Below the pieces are notes generated by a model. It saw only the letters and a program-made list of their open reading frames with translations, had not been told where the DNA came from and made no database searches. Shown piece by piece: positions 24,801 to 38,900 of a DNA stretch of 64,000 nt. A program made the translations under genes and the position numbers. The stretch lies in NCBI GenBank assembly GCA_034687125.1, contig JAQGBZ010000153.1, forward strand, positions 1-64,000, in the 5' to 3' direction. The number at the start of each line of letters is the position of its first letter. Position 1 is the first letter of the stretch. Source of the stretch: Neelides folsomi (lineage: Eukaryota; Arthropoda; Collembola; Neelipleona; Neelidae).

Positions 24801-25265
24801 ACAAACCAACTCATGACAGCATTTGGAGCTAAAAATTATAAGGAATTTGTACTCAAAACCCTAATGCATGTAAAAGCATCCGAATTAGAACAAAGTGTGA
24901 TGCTTCTTCCTGTTGGTTATGTAAACAAATTGATTTTGGCAATAACTGAAGTTTTGGAGTCTTTTCCTCTATCAACTGAAACTGCCATTCGAGCACTTCA
25001 ATGTTTAATGAAATTCCATTTTTCAACGTTGAGTTTTGCTGAACGAGGTCATTTAGAAAAACTTACTCAATTGGTTGAAAAACGTGTCAAAGATCTTGGC
25101 GACATGGTTGGATTTAATCTTGCTGGACTTCGATTCATCCAAGCAACTCGAAATGATTTTGAAGATGTTCAAGCCTTTAGAGAAATATTTGGAAATCAAA
25201 ATAGAAAGAGAAAAATGAAAGTAAAAGCTACGAAAAGGGCAATTTTAACTATTTCAACATCCTGA
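21863..25265 (+). CDS. WDR3: WDR3 / Utp12, small-subunit processome WD40 protein
   Basis: WDR3 (yeast Utp12/Dip2) belongs to the UTP-B subcomplex that assembles the 18S pre-rRNA processome in the nucleolus. Ten exons (21863-22021, 22120-22285, 22355-22614, 22715-23301, 23380-23547, 23637-23844, 23945-24232, 24303-24404, 24507-24620, 24753-25265) join in frame to 854 aa; human is 943. The opening MGLAKQYLRY is diagnostic. WD repeats follow, with GKDTKIILWD, SKDSSVKIWD, SADSFKIWNR and SADKSVRVWG. The C-terminal Utp12 domain starts near residue 685 (DKIIEALDLFDEKAE) and ends QAFREIFGN plus a basic nucleolar-type tail. The shorter length comes from condensed loops rather than a visible break. Confidence 0.93.
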
Positions 25266-26688
25266 TTATTCTTGCTCATTTATAAATCCCAATTGAGTCT
25301 ACAACTCCTTTATAGTTAGTTATTTTCAAGAGTGAAATAGATGATGTTTATAATTAAATGAAAGTAAAATAAATCATGTAACTGAAAACCGAAATACATG
25401 ATTATTTATTTCATTATCTTTATTTTGTAAATGTGAAATTTTTATAAAAAGACATTTATGGCACTTAATCTAATCATATTAACAAAAATATTATTTTTTA
25501 TTAACCTTTCACTTTATTTCATGCATACCATATTCTGAATAAACACCATAAAATATAGCATTGATACAAAGTAGTTAGGTCCAATGTCAATTTCATTAAC
25601 AAGGTTGTGAATCCGTAAGTGCTCTAAAGTTACATATTTAGCTAATATAAGTATTTAGGTATGTATGTAGGTACATATGTGAGATTCACTATGTATGAGG
25701 GTATACTTAAATTCATTGTTTTTGTTAATGAGTATTTTAAGTGGTCTTGTCTTGATACAACTTAGGTAATGATGTTTCAGAGTCATGTTTTAATAAAAAA
25801 AATATCTGTATGTAATTATTCTAATTATAATATAATAAGTAAATTAATGTATTATTATCAATGTAAGGAGATACTTTCAGGTCAGTATTTAGATTCAAAC
25901 ATAATCAAAGTCCAAACAATATCCGCAAACTTTCATAAAAGGTGTAACGTTTTTTAATTTTTTATGTGTGAAGTTAACCCTACATTTTAGTTTTTAGCTA
26001 CATCTCTGTATTTAAAAGATTTATTAATTAATTACTAAAAATATAACTATTTATTCATTATACTGACTATACATACACAAGTCGTATAGGCGGATAATTC
26101 AGTCTTAAATTGTTTTTCTATTCTTAATTGAGTAGTAATTTGTCCTGTAAGGAATTATATCGTTTAGTTGATTATTTATTCCACAATGAAATAAACATTA
26201 AATTCTAATTTTTCTCAATGAGATTGTCAATTGGTCATGGATTTCAATTATAATTGTCCGCATATTCAGAGAATATTTCTTTTTTTAATAACGAGGTTGC
26301 ATTATTAGAAAATATTAAACTTGGATTTAATGTTGATTGATTGAGTTTTTGTTAAATATATAAATCTAATCAATATAAAGTAGTACAATTAAGGTTCTCT
26401 CTTTAGAACTTTTTATGGCTTCCATTTTTGTTATCCTTTTACCAAAATTACCAAAAGTTCACTAATTCACAAAACTACAAACTTTTCTTATAACTTTACC
26501 AAAAGACATACTTAAGACCTATACATGTACCTGGATTAAAAAATGTTTGCTTTGCAGTGTATAATTCAAAAATGAAAGTAAAAAATGAGTGTACTATCAT
26601 AGAGAGTAAGAAATTTGACTTGCTGTTTCTTTCTCTTTCATCTGCTGAATATAAAATAAAGAGCTCTTTACAGGAGAGTGTATTTATC
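25266..26688. other. intergenic, converging 3' flanks
   Basis: About 1.4 kb between the WDR3 stop and the stop of the chitin-binding gene. It is AT-rich, with AATAAA-like signals near 25366 for WDR3. No coding exon chain, RNA gene or inverted-repeat element was found. Confidence 0.5.
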
Positions 26689-29600
26689 TTATAGTAAGAA
26701 CAAAGGTGCGGACTGCAGATGCACCGGAGGTGGAGTGACTTTATAAACATGACTTTGATCTTGATATAAAGTCAGAGGAGCGTGGAGGATCTCGAATCTC
26801 GAAGGACTATGATTGATCTTTGGTGGTCCTTGATATTTTTGAACAAACTGCTGTGGTGCGCCATAGCCTATAATACACACAGATTATATATTTTTCATAT
26901 CATCAATCATCATCATCATATCTAAACAATGAAAGTAAATAAGATTTAAAAGAAAACATTTTAAAAAAATCATTTAACTGAAAGCAGCTACTGTTATCAG
27001 AAATTATAATTCTTTACCGTTTGATGGTTGACGATAAAAGTTATCAGTAGGAGGACCATATGTATCGACAGTCTGAAATTAAAAAAGTTAATTGTTTAAT
27101 AATTTAATTACAATTATGATTATAATTAAATAATTAATGTAGAACGTGGTAAAGCCAATTGAATTTTAAACAAGGGGCTTACAGTTTGAGAAGTAAAAAA
27201 TGAATTTGTTTGTTGTGGTGGCGGATTATTGTAGCCAGTGTTGAATTCCTTATTTGGCGGCAAGTACTCGTTACTCTTTTGCGAATTGAATTCATTTTTT
27301 GGTGGGAGATATTCATTTTGATTGTTTTGGGATTGTGAAGGTGGGAGATATTGATTGTTGTTTTTCCCTTGATTCGAATACCCCTGATTGTTCTGTGGCG
27401 GTGGGAGATATTCATTGTTGTTGTTATTTCCCTGTTGGTACCCTTGATTTTGTGGTTGTTGAGGAGGTGGAAGATATTCATTCGTTTTTTGAACATAACC
27501 ACCGGATTGGTATCCCTGATTGCTTGAAAATTGTGGACCATTATGTTGATAACCTTGATTGTTTGTATTTGTATATCCTTGAGTGGTGAAAATTTCGGGA
27601 TTTGAAACATATCCTCCTTGATTTCCAGAATAACCTCCTTGGTTGCTGGAATATCCTTCTTGGTTATTTGAAAAACTTCCAATAGAAGTTGAATATCCAC
27701 CAGGTCCATTAAATAAACCTTCTTGGTTTATTGTGAAAGTTTGGACATTGTTGTTATTATTATAACCCCCTTGATTCCCTTGATAGTTTCCATTTGAATA
27801 ACCATCATTTGAAAATCCAGTTCCTGAATAACCATTGTTGTTATTGTTTGAATAACCGCCTTGGTTCGAGTAACCTCCTTGGTTTGAATAGCCTTGGCTT
27901 TCAGGATATCCAGTGTTCTTTGGAGGAAGATATTCATTTTCTTTCGGAGTGAATTCATTTTTCGGGGGGAGATATTCAATCTCTTCCTTTAATGCTTCCT
28001 TCATGGGTGGCAAATATTCTTTGTTCTTTGGAGGAACTCCATCTTCAGTATCCGGTGGCCCATAAGAAGGAACGGGTTTGGGTGGCAAATACCCGTTATC
28101 TTTCTTTGGTGGCAAATAGGAGTTTTCGTCCTTTGGTGGAAGATATTCACTGTCTTTAGGTGGGCCGTATGATGGCTTTGGAGTTGGAGCTTCGTTAGTT
28201 GGTGGAAGATAAACTTCACCGTCCATCACATTTGGCTTCTTAGATCCTTTGTCTTTATCTGAAGATTTCTCTGGCGCCTTTGCTTCTTTGTTGGGTGGTG
28301 CGAGTTCCATTTCAATTATTTCTTTTGCTCCCTCGCCATCTTCTCCTCTCTGTAAAATTAACGTAATTACAATTAGCATGAATTACTTAATAAAATGACT
28401 AGATTAATTAAAATATAACAATTATTAATATCTTTATTAATGATGTAAATACAGTATTAAATTGATAAAATTAATAAAATTAAAGAGTAGGATGAGTAGG
28501 ATTAATAACGAAGATGATCAGCAACCGCGCAGCCTGGTAGCCCCGTTGATTGGTAGTTGGTTAGTGATGGGCATTAGTGAGATAAAAAATAAAAAAGGTA
28601 AACTGCCTTCTCATCTGCATCATCATTTTCATCAACTTTGTCATCAATGTCAGTGCTATCTAGATCTATATTCACCGAAGGTCTGTTCACGATGAGCCCC
28701 GAAGTCTTTGCTTCTGACCCTTCGTTTTCTGCTTCATCGTTGGCTTCTTCGGATGAAACCGGAGCTTCCGTCGTGGTGGTCGCTTTCTTTGATTTCTTGT
28801 TCTTCTTCGACTTTGACTTCTTCGATTTCGGTTTCTTGGTCGTTGACGGCGCTGACATTTCTTCTTCCTCCTCTTCATCTCCAGCTACAAAATCTGCATT
28901 GTCTTCGTCTTGTGTGAGGGCTTGTGCTTGTGGGACCAAGTTTGTATTTTCCCTATCTTCGTAATCCGGAGGGAGAGAAAAGGCCTGTGCAGTTCCTTCA
29001 TTAATATTAAATCCAGTTGGTGTTCCTTCAAAAGGTGAAGTGTCAGGGCTCGATTGAGCAATTCCAAAAATTGGCATTCCACGGTCGTTAACTGGCACAT
29101 TAACTGGTCCGTTAACTGGTCCATGAACTGGAGCTTCGTGTGTTCCAGCTTGACCGTGATCGTGCCCTGAAGATCTGTATTGTGGGTCAAGCGGGCCTCG
29201 AAGTTCTTTTGGAATGATCGTTGGAGCAACGCGGAGAATTGCTGGTGGAACTCGCATGGCCGGGAACTTCAAATACTCACCGAGCTGAAAGTTTAATTAT
29301 TAATTAAAAATAACAAAAGGAGTCAATTCGTTATCAGTTATCATTTTTCTTCAATGAAATCATCAAGTTAATGAAGGTATAAAATAAATGTACAGTAAAA
29401 ATATGTATCATATTGTCATTGTTATATTGTATGACTCATGTACAGCATATCATTGATGAGAGGAAATGGTGAATCCTGATTGAGTAATTGGCACGCGGTT
29501 TTACTCTAGTTAAAAACCCATGATTTTTTATCAACTGGGAAATCTCGTTGCCCTTGCAATTTCATAAAATGAAAATTATTGGTGTGTATTTTATCTCAAT

Positions 29601-32600
29601 GAATGGGTATATGAAAAACCACGTGTTTAATTACTTAATTGTCAAGTTGTAAAACTTCTTTTCGCTACTTTTTTTTAATTCGGCTCTGTTTTGTGTTACA
29701 TTTTATCAACTTTATATCAAAATGAATTAATGCATTGAAGAATCTTAAAAGAATGTCGAGCATATGCAAATATTCACCATTAAAGTTTTGCCTTTGAATA
29801 CTAACAAAGATTTCGCCAATAAAAATTCCACTTGACCATCATTAATTACAATTACCATTTCTTGGCCATTAAAAAAGTATGTTGTAAAGTTTATGGATTT
29901 TATTGCCATTTGCAATTATACTATATTTTAAGAGAGCTAACATAACATTGTTGTAATACAAATATTCTATAATTTTGATTGAAACAACTGGGATTTACAA
30001 TTAAGAACTATTTCAATTACTGCTATAAAATGTATTCTCGTAATTGGAGAGACAGGTGTGACAATAATTTATTTATGCGTTAACAAGCTAATATTTATGG
30101 TTTTTAATGATACCTATTTACTTTATACTTATTTACCTAGATAATTTGCCAGAATTATTAAAAATAATAACTCATACTTTTAAAATAATAGTTAATTGGT
30201 GGGGAAGGGTGGGAATTGTAAGTGGGTCGTTTCAGAGCTCCTGTCAAGCTCAATGTTTAAATGGCATCCATAGGTGTGCGGATCTTAATGCCCGTGAGAA
30301 AAGCTGAGTTTAAATGTCTTGAAAAATAAAAATATCTCGGTCATTAATCAAATACCCTGACTTTAACGATGACGTAAGAAAGTCAACAGAACTAAAAGGT
30401 TCTTTATGGTCATGAAACCACCAGAATAATTTGTTTTTAGAGGTAATTAGGCATTAAAATCATTTAAAAGCCTTTTATTTTGTAATGATGATTAAATAGG
30501 AGAGAAAGTGGAGTAAGTCAATGAGGAATTGTCGAAACTAAAAGTAAATAAATGGATGATGGAAAGGGCAATATTTACCTAATCAAATGCAAGTCAGTAA
30601 AGGTAGAATTACATTCGTTATTTATGATTAATTAAGGAGGAACTCACATTGTCTTGTGCATAAATCGCCTCATTCAAATTAAAGTATTTGTCGGAATCCG
30701 GACAATCAACGTTTCCCCACCAGTCGCAAGTGTAAACCTGAAAAAAAATTTGCATTTATATAGACAAAGTTCACTTTTTTCAACATTGGTTAAACTACAA
30801 TTTTTTAATCTCATAATAAATATACTAAGTACAGATACATCAAACAGTGAGAACTTCAAGAGGGCGGGATATGTAATTTTTCTTTCCTCCTAACTCAACT
30901 TTTAACTCACTTGACCTGGTTTTTAAACATTATATTAACATTAAGCATTAGTATGCGACTCCTCGTCTATTAATCTTCATGTCGGCAACTCTCATCCAAT
31001 TCATATTTACAAGAGAGTTAAAATGCATAATGCTTCACATATGTCAGGATGGGATGAGGAAGCTGTTGATTCAGGTTCTTGGGAAATCTATCAGTCGCTT
31101 CTATTCAATTTCTACTTAAAAGGAGCATTATAGGGAAGAGATCAATGAGTCCTTTCATTATTGCGTATCAATCAGCGTTGGAGTGGCGGGGAACGGAGAC
31201 AGCATCCTGTTATAATACAACACCCATTTCCTCGTCGCACATTCATATTGGTAATTGCATTGATTGCAAATTAGATACCTTTTAATCAGTTGAACCACTA
31301 TGAACAATATTCATCTTTAACTACAATTTTGTATTACCATATATTACTAGAAGCGAACATAAAGATCTTTTTTTCATGTAAAGAAACCGGACTTGTGAAA
31401 TATTCACTATGTTAAAAACATTAAAAGAATAAATTTACAAAGGCCCTCATATAAAAAGAAATTTTTTTAATATTTAACTAATATACTGCCAGTTTTTCTA
31501 ATATGAATCATTTCTCATTAACTTGAAGCAATTAAATAAAACATTAAAGGGGCCGAAGTAATTTGTATCTTATTACTTTCTTATTGAAATCATTTCGTAA
31601 AGTGAAGATGTTCCTCTTATTACGTTACCTGTTGATTAAAAATGGACCCATTTGGGCACAAGTAGGAATCCATTTGTTGGTGAAGAGCTCCTTCGCAACT
31701 ACTGCATCTGTGGAACACTTGGCATCCTAAAAGATTGAATTAATTTAATTCGACATTCGTGTAATTGTAATGACTACGTACAATCAATTACAATCCATCT
31801 CTAGCAGTAATTTCTGAGATGCGTAAACATTGATTTGCTAAAGCGTGTTCGCGTATAATTTACATTAAATATGCAAAGTGCAACTGTTTTTCTAAATGAT
31901 AAGATCACGATTTTGAATTTGGAGAACATGATGTATTATTGTTTTTTAATTAATTATGGGTAATAATGTAAGTTTATTACTTGTTTCAACATCGGCATAA
32001 TACCCAGAAGTTTTTCCATCACAGGTAAAAGTCGTTTTTGGAATTTTTCCAAATGCTGGATAATCTTTTCCCGGTTCTCCTGGAACAGAGTCACGAATAT
32101 CCCATGGTTCATCTTCAGCAGCAGCAATAGCCTAAAAAACACATAATTATATCATGATTCATTCTCAATTTATTGTTTTTTTGGCCAATTTATTTAATGA
32201 TTATCGATAGCCGATAGCGCTACTCGAATTAATAAAATTAGGACTTTTATACATTACAAACATTAATACATTTGTGTGAAGTTGCATCAGTATTTAATTT
32301 ATCTGTTACGTTTGTTTGATTTGTACTGTATTACATACACAGTTTGTATTTTGTTAATTCTGTATAATATAGGTTAAATTGGTTGAATATCAAGGTATAC
32401 AGAATATCATATAATGTTATTAGATAGATATAATGTTATAAGATAGACCTATTGGGGAATTGTACAAAAAACACAATAATTAAGAATTATTGTACGACCC
32501 TCAATTTTGTTTAAATATCACATTTAATTGCGAATAACTGGATGTTATGCATTCATTTAAAATCCTCTTACATAATCACAAAAAACAATTCGCTTGGGAT

Positions 32601-35600
32601 GCAACCCAATTTTTCCATTGATGTAAAATGACACTATATTAATTTATGAAATGCATGGGAAAAACAAGATTCATTAGAATTTAATTCATCTTTTAATGCT
32701 CCCCACCTTCAAAATCTTTTGATGATGATGATTACTAACTGCGTTTTCTGCAAACTTATTTCAAGTTATAATTTAATTTTCTTCACGTCTACTCAATTAT
32801 GAAACATAAAAGCTGGCTCATGTCAAATGTGAAAGTTGATCTTAAAGGAAATGAAACTACTATTGTAGGTGAAAAATTGAGATTACACATGTCGGATAAG
32901 TCAGTGTTTTTTGACCAATAGTTCAGAGCAATATTTCAAGATAATGTAATGATAATCAGGAACCATTATTTTAAAGTGGATAATGGAATATTATAGGATA
33001 TTCTTTTTCTAAATTTTTCGTATGAGTACTGTAAGCTCCAAGATATATTCGTGATTTTTGATCTAAGATTTTGATCAGCAATAATAAATAATTCATGTTA
33101 TGATTTTGGCAAATGTTGAAGCTATCAATTTTATATAAATTAAAATTATATCCGATTAATTATATTTTGTATCTCATGTCTCATAGGAAGTTATTTCCGA
33201 GAAGCGTTTGATGCATAATCTTGCAATCTTACAGTAATTGACAATGTACTTACATTATTATAATTGACTTATTCATTTTAAGTCACAATAAGCTTTTGTG
33301 TATTTTATATTCCTAGTATTTTATTTATAATAAATATATTCAATTACAATTTACAATCTATTTAAGTAAAGCATAAAATTCAATTTTCTAGTGTTTTGCA
33401 AGAATTACCCTTAACTCTTCTCTTTACTGACAATGAGATTGCATTGTGAGATTTAAAGAATTAACAATAAAACTTTAACATTTGGACATATCAACTTATA
33501 TGTATGAACTTAAATTAAAAACAATTACTACAATGTCACAATAGTTAATTTCCCTACCTCAAGAACTTTATTCTTGATCTTTAATCACAATGATGAACAA
33601 AGAATAAAAGAAGAATTAAAGCGTGACATTCAGTCGGATAGATTAAATGAAATTGAAAAAGTACCAGTGTCATTTTGTAAAGCAGATAATGTCATAATGG
33701 GAATTGAGATGTAAAATGAATACAAGACATCCCGACATGAAGGGAAAACACGCTCCCACTGACAGCCGGATAAATGACTTCGTTCAATCATGAGAAGAAA
33801 AAAGAAAAATAAGGCTCCAATTGTCATTTGTCTCAATTGTCTCAAAAGAACCTGAATTTCACGACAAGTGCAAGTGAGCTAATGAGAGATTCAACGATGT
33901 ACTTTCTGTTAATTTATTCAGTTGAATAATTTATCAGTGTGTAATCTTTATTGCCAACATGAATTAATGTTTTATAGATCCCCAATTCTCGAATTTGCTT
34001 TCTTGCACATTGTATTTGCATGTTATGACAAATTATTGAATTATTATTGATTTTATAATAATTCAATTAATTCAAGTGACTTATTTACTTAAGGGGGTAA
34101 TTACACCCCACTTACAATGACCTATTTCACATGGCGGCATAGCGTGTGGATTTTACACCTTTGTAGTATTAAGACATCTTTATAGACTTTTACTTTAATC
34201 TTACTGTCATATAAGTTTACCATAGGTAGTAAATAACTCACAGCCTATTATAATTAATGATAAACTGAGCAGTAAATCCAGAATTTCGCGTTGGTGGGTG
34301 GTCGTATTAATAATCTCTAATCTTTACAATCATAAATCTGATTATAAAGGTGTCATCGTAAACACTTCAACAAGGAGCTTTTTTATTATTTAAACTTATT
34401 TAAAAAGTTTTATAATTTTTAAAGCTGCTTAAAATATATGTATACAGATACTTTCTGATTCAAATTAGTAGAACTTTCTTTAACTTTAAAGCTTGAAGCT
34501 AAAATATCACCAAATGAGGTTTGTTAGATTAACGGATATTTAATCGGGGATTATTTAAACTTTTAATTTTTTAAAGAAACATGATGAGTCTGCTATATGC
34601 TGCTATACTTAATGGACTTACATTTAATGGAGTAAAATAGTGTCAGAGTCAGTTAAAAGATAAAAATTAAAATTTTACTTGATGAACGCCATTATTTAAC
34701 TTTTATTGTTAATTGGCATTCTTGTTCTAGTTTGATTATTTTTACTAACATAAGTGGAATATGTAAAGACATAAAACTTAACGTTGTTCTCTTGTAATTT
34801 TCTCTGCATGTGTTTTGTATTTAAATGGTATATAATAAGTTCATGTCAAAAGTTTGTTTTAAAGGTTGAAGGATTGAAGAACATTGGAACTAAAGTTCAC
34901 AAGGAGCGGGTTCATAACAATGAAGATGAACCGATATGACTTAAAAGTAATGAACTATTGCGGAATCAAAACTTGACTTTGCTATTCGTTTATTTAAAGG
35001 CAAAGGAAAAGGTGTTATCAAGTCTGAAAAAATCTAAAGTTGAAGGTGAGGGAATAATAATACAGACGATTTTGTCATCTCTTCGTTCTTATGCTTTTAA
35101 ATGTATGAGTGTGATGTGAATTACAGAGAAACTAAACATAGTTAATGGCGATTGAGAAAATCTAAAATGTTCACTTAAAACTCAAATAATTATGTAAATA
35201 GTTTAACCGTTTTATTAAAACTTTAACCATGCAATTTTCTTTTGATTTATCCATTTGATTCTAATGTTTAGTATGAATGATGGTTGTGTAAATTGTCAAC
35301 AAATTAAAAAAACCTTACCTCAACAGTTGCAATTTGAAAATCTCTATCTGGCCTTTCGGTCGGAGGAGTTGCATTCGGATTGATATAATCTGAATCGTTT
35401 TCTATCTCCGTTTCATGTGCAATGGGCCTTGGCGTTGTGTAAACATAACCGGGAGTTGTTGTTGTTGGCGGTTCGGTGTAAGTATATCCAGCAGTTGATG
35501 TTGGTGGATAAATGTTTGTTGTTCCACCTTCGCTTGGTTTTCTTAAAAATAAAAAATAAAAAAATTTAATTTTAAATTAACTGTAAATGCATAATTTTTA

Positions 35601-35927
35601 AATAAACTCTTAATTACATAATTAAATATACTGTATTAAAAACGATCTTTTTTATGAAAACATTGAAAAAATTCTAATTAAAGAGACAATGAAAATGAAC
35701 AAAATTAATTAAATATAAATGATTTTAAAAAATGTTCCTTACTTGTATCCGTATCCCCTAGTTCTCGGCTTTAATTGCCTCACTACTTTTTGTCCAGCTG
35801 CATTGAGCCTTTGCCTTCTTTGACCTGGTACCCTTTGTTGTTTTTGTTGTCGTTGTTGGGCGGAAGTGAGGTCGGGTCCAGCCAGGAGCCACAGAAGGAG
35901 GGACAGGAGTAACCACTTGTGCCACAT
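26689..35927 (-). CDS. secreted CBM14 chitin-binding protein with resilin-like YLPP and GGY repeats
   Basis: Nine exons (35743-35927, 35319-35541, 31981-32131, 31629-31726, 30648-30737, 28604-29284, 27183-28349, 27018-27072, 26689-26867) join in frame to 942 aa. A signal peptide (KWLLLSLLLWLLAGPDLTSA) leads. One peritrophin-A/CBM14 domain spans about 170-232 (FTCDG, GYYAD, CQVFHRC, LCPNG, CDWWGNVDC), the CPAP1 arrangement, with one extra cysteine (SSC). An acidic region and a Lys-rich block (KSKKSKSKKNKKSKK) follow. Exon 27183-28349 then holds 12 YLPP motifs, SYGPP units, and Asn/Gly/Tyr repeats such as GYSNQGGY, as in pro-resilin. A cuticle or apical-matrix protein that ties chitin to an elastic repeat is inferred. 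Introns are large (32132-35318 is 3.2 kb). The donor after 28604 (GTTTAC) is weak. Confidence 0.82.
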
Positions 35928-35962
35928 TATGAGTCAAAATGACGGAATTGCTCCTTATTCAC

Positions 35963-35970
35963 TTTTTATA
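35963..35970 (-). promoter_or_regulatory. TATA box of the chitin-binding protein gene
   Basis: On the minus strand TATAAAAAGT begins at 35970, 43 bp upstream of the start codon at 35927. Initiation about 30 bp downstream would leave a 5' leader of only 10-15 nt. Position and sequence are good, but use is inferred. Confidence 0.55.
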
Positions 35971-38900
35971 CTCGTACCTTTAGTGGGATTAAAGGTGAAG
36001 GGGGGATATGAAGTTAAAAGAATACGACCACACATGTTAAATAACCATTTAACATCGTTACATATGACTGACTCCTCCTGAGAATCTGCCACATAAGAAT
36101 CAGTGGATGCCTCCCTTTGTGCAGTAATTGCAATCGCCCATTCTGCACGGATCTCAATGCTTCTTTAATTGTTTCCCCCAAGACTTCTTTCTCCTTCTAC
36201 CTCACACTGCGTAAAGAGATCCATTTAATGGCCCACGCATTGAAATGAAACATTGAAATCGCCTATTGAACTTTTAATGCGATTTCTTCATATTTTGGCG
36301 TTCACACAAATGTTTACTCTAACTGTATTCAATAATATTCCCTAATATGAGTAAATTCGTAATTAAATAATTACAGTCCTGTCACCCTTCAGCCCTTCAC
36401 TCACCGTTTAGTGTTACATTAGCGCAATGGGAGATTTTATTGGGCTCGAACTCGATGTTCAATTTACCTTAAAATCTTTTTATTTCATTAAAGAACAAGT
36501 CTCTCAAAGAGACGTTCCATATCACTACATAGTCATAAACTCAAAAGTTTGGATAAATAAACAAGTAATATTCATAAAATTTCCAATTTTCGAATTTAGG
36601 ATTGATCGCTTAAATTGACAACTAAATTATAAGAGTATCATCAATCATTATTTTTTAATCCAAAGTAGTGTTAAATGGGTCGCTTCTTGCTACATTTCAT
36701 AAGAATGTAAAAAATGATTTTGGGCGGAAGAAATTTGGTGGAGCAGATCCTTTATCATTTTCGATCCTCAGTGATGTAATGAGATGAGCCGAGTAGCGAC
36801 ATGAAAGTGACATATCATCTTATTCATCACTCACGCAATATAGACTTGGACGTGACAGATTTCCCTTGTAGCGAAGACGCACATAATAATATGTAGAATA
36901 AGTTGTTGCAAAATATAAATGTTATAAAAGCATTATGCTAATCATTTTGCCTTCTGAGGGTGTCGATAATACGAGTTTATTAAGTTTATGCACGAGTATC
37001 TGATGTACTATCTGCAATTCTGCATGATATTAATACAGATACAGGTATTTTATATATGCCTACTTTATGAATTATAATATTACAATTACAATTATGCAAA
37101 TTTCATAAAAAAGACATGTAAATTACTGGCTATAAATCCGAAAGGTGTGATTCAAGTATTCAAGATAAGACACTCATTTACTATTATGATAGAATTCAAT
37201 AACTATTATATTCAATCTTGCAAAATAAATGTTATTAGTAAAGTGTTCCTTTAAATATTTCCCGTTTGTGATTTGTAAAATTTGCATCTTACCATATATA
37301 AGAAAATATATCCTTTTAGATAATAATTTTTATTTTAATTAATCATTTTTTCTTTCTATCTTTCATATGATATTTTCGATATTTTAACATGATTAGAGCG
37401 TAGGTATTATACATTAGCTGTATAATCCATTTTAAAGATTGTGGTGTAATATTTACAATATTAGGTATTTAGTCGTAAAGACATAAAATTGCATAATAAA
37501 ATTTAAGTTTAACTTTTTTATTGTCATTAGACCCATTTATCTGTTAGCAATCGGCCTATGAAAAATCTTTCTAATTTGTCAGACAATGTGAATTTTACGC
37601 TAATTTGTAAATAATAAAGAAGACAAAAACTCAAATAAACATTTTTACATTCAATTTACACCTGTATTGAATAAAAAAAGTTATTTTGCAATTGGATCGT
37701 TTTAATTGCAAGGTGTAATATTATTGTAAAATATAACATTGTGTTAACAATAAGTGTGAACATCATATATGTTTTGTAAAAACGCAATTTTAATGAAACT
37801 AAATATTAAAGTTTGCTTATTCAAAAAACAATATGAGTATCACTAATGATAATGATACTAATGAAGGTTGATAACTTCGAATGTTAGGTTAATTAAGAAT
37901 TTATCTTCCAAACTCCGGATACATTCATCAGCTTTCCATCTTTATTGCTATTGTTTATAATGAAATGAGAATAAGGAGAAAAGTTAAGGTTTAATTATTA
38001 AAGACATGACTTTGAAATTCAAAATGTAACGTGGTATACATTCTATACATTAACAGAATTAACACTAACAATAGAGTTAAGAGCATTCAACATTTTAATT
38101 ACAAGGGTAATAGTTATACTCTATAAAAATCTCTATTACTAAATTCGGATTTATCGTCTATCTTGATTAAAAGTGCAAATTAGGTATCTCTAAAGAATTA
38201 TGAATGGATTAATTCTTAAAAGTTTAAATAATGAGCTAATATGACTTATGAAATGAATAATTGCAGATTATATTACCGTTTTATTTGTTTTCAATAAATC
38301 ATATGTTCATTATTGCATGCATTTAATTTCTTTCTTCACATTCAGTTATAATTATCAAATTCTAGATAATTACAAGTAAAATGGCAATTCCGCATTAATA
38401 TTGTTTAAGCATACAATGCTTAAGAAACCACTTCTATGGATTGATAATTGAGCAATTGAGAGTAATAAACATATAGTTCATCTACTGATATAAAAATTGT
38501 TGACATTGCTAAATTCCAAATTGTTTGATCAAGGGGAACTTTCTTTTAAACCCCATTAGTTATAGTAGAACATTCACTACGTATAAAAAAACAGGAGATA
38601 TCGCTAAAGTCCATTATTATGCAAATATTCTTGCCATATTTCAAAAATTAGATCTCTATGTATTTAAGGCTGTAGCTTGTAAGTAGCGGCGTCTGACTTC
38701 TCTTTCACTTTTACCTTTACCGCCACATGCTCCCTTTATCAGGTAATTCTTCCGGTCTTTTCCATCCTCATGCCCATAACCTATAAATTATGAGCTAATC
38801 CTATTAAAATTAAACAGCTTCACCAGACAACTCAACAAGGAACTGAAAAGAGTCAAACACTCAATTAAAAGACATTTTTCATTTTACACATTTTACAAAT

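Noticed and set aside
27179-28219. Additional long minus-strand frames overlapping the YLPP exon
   Set aside because: They are alternative frames of a repetitive coding exon, giving Ile/Asn/His-rich nonsense without any motif; the frame with YLPP joins exons on both sides.
28490-28580. Possible tRNA or structured RNA in a GC-richer intron patch
   Set aside because: No cloverleaf, anticodon arm or TpsiC-box pattern could be drawn; it lies in the intron between exons 6 and 7 of the chitin-binding gene.
28638-28964. Plus-strand ORF of 108 codons opposite the Lys-rich exon
   Set aside because: Its Phe/Ser-rich product is the antisense shadow of the Lys/Glu-rich coding strand.
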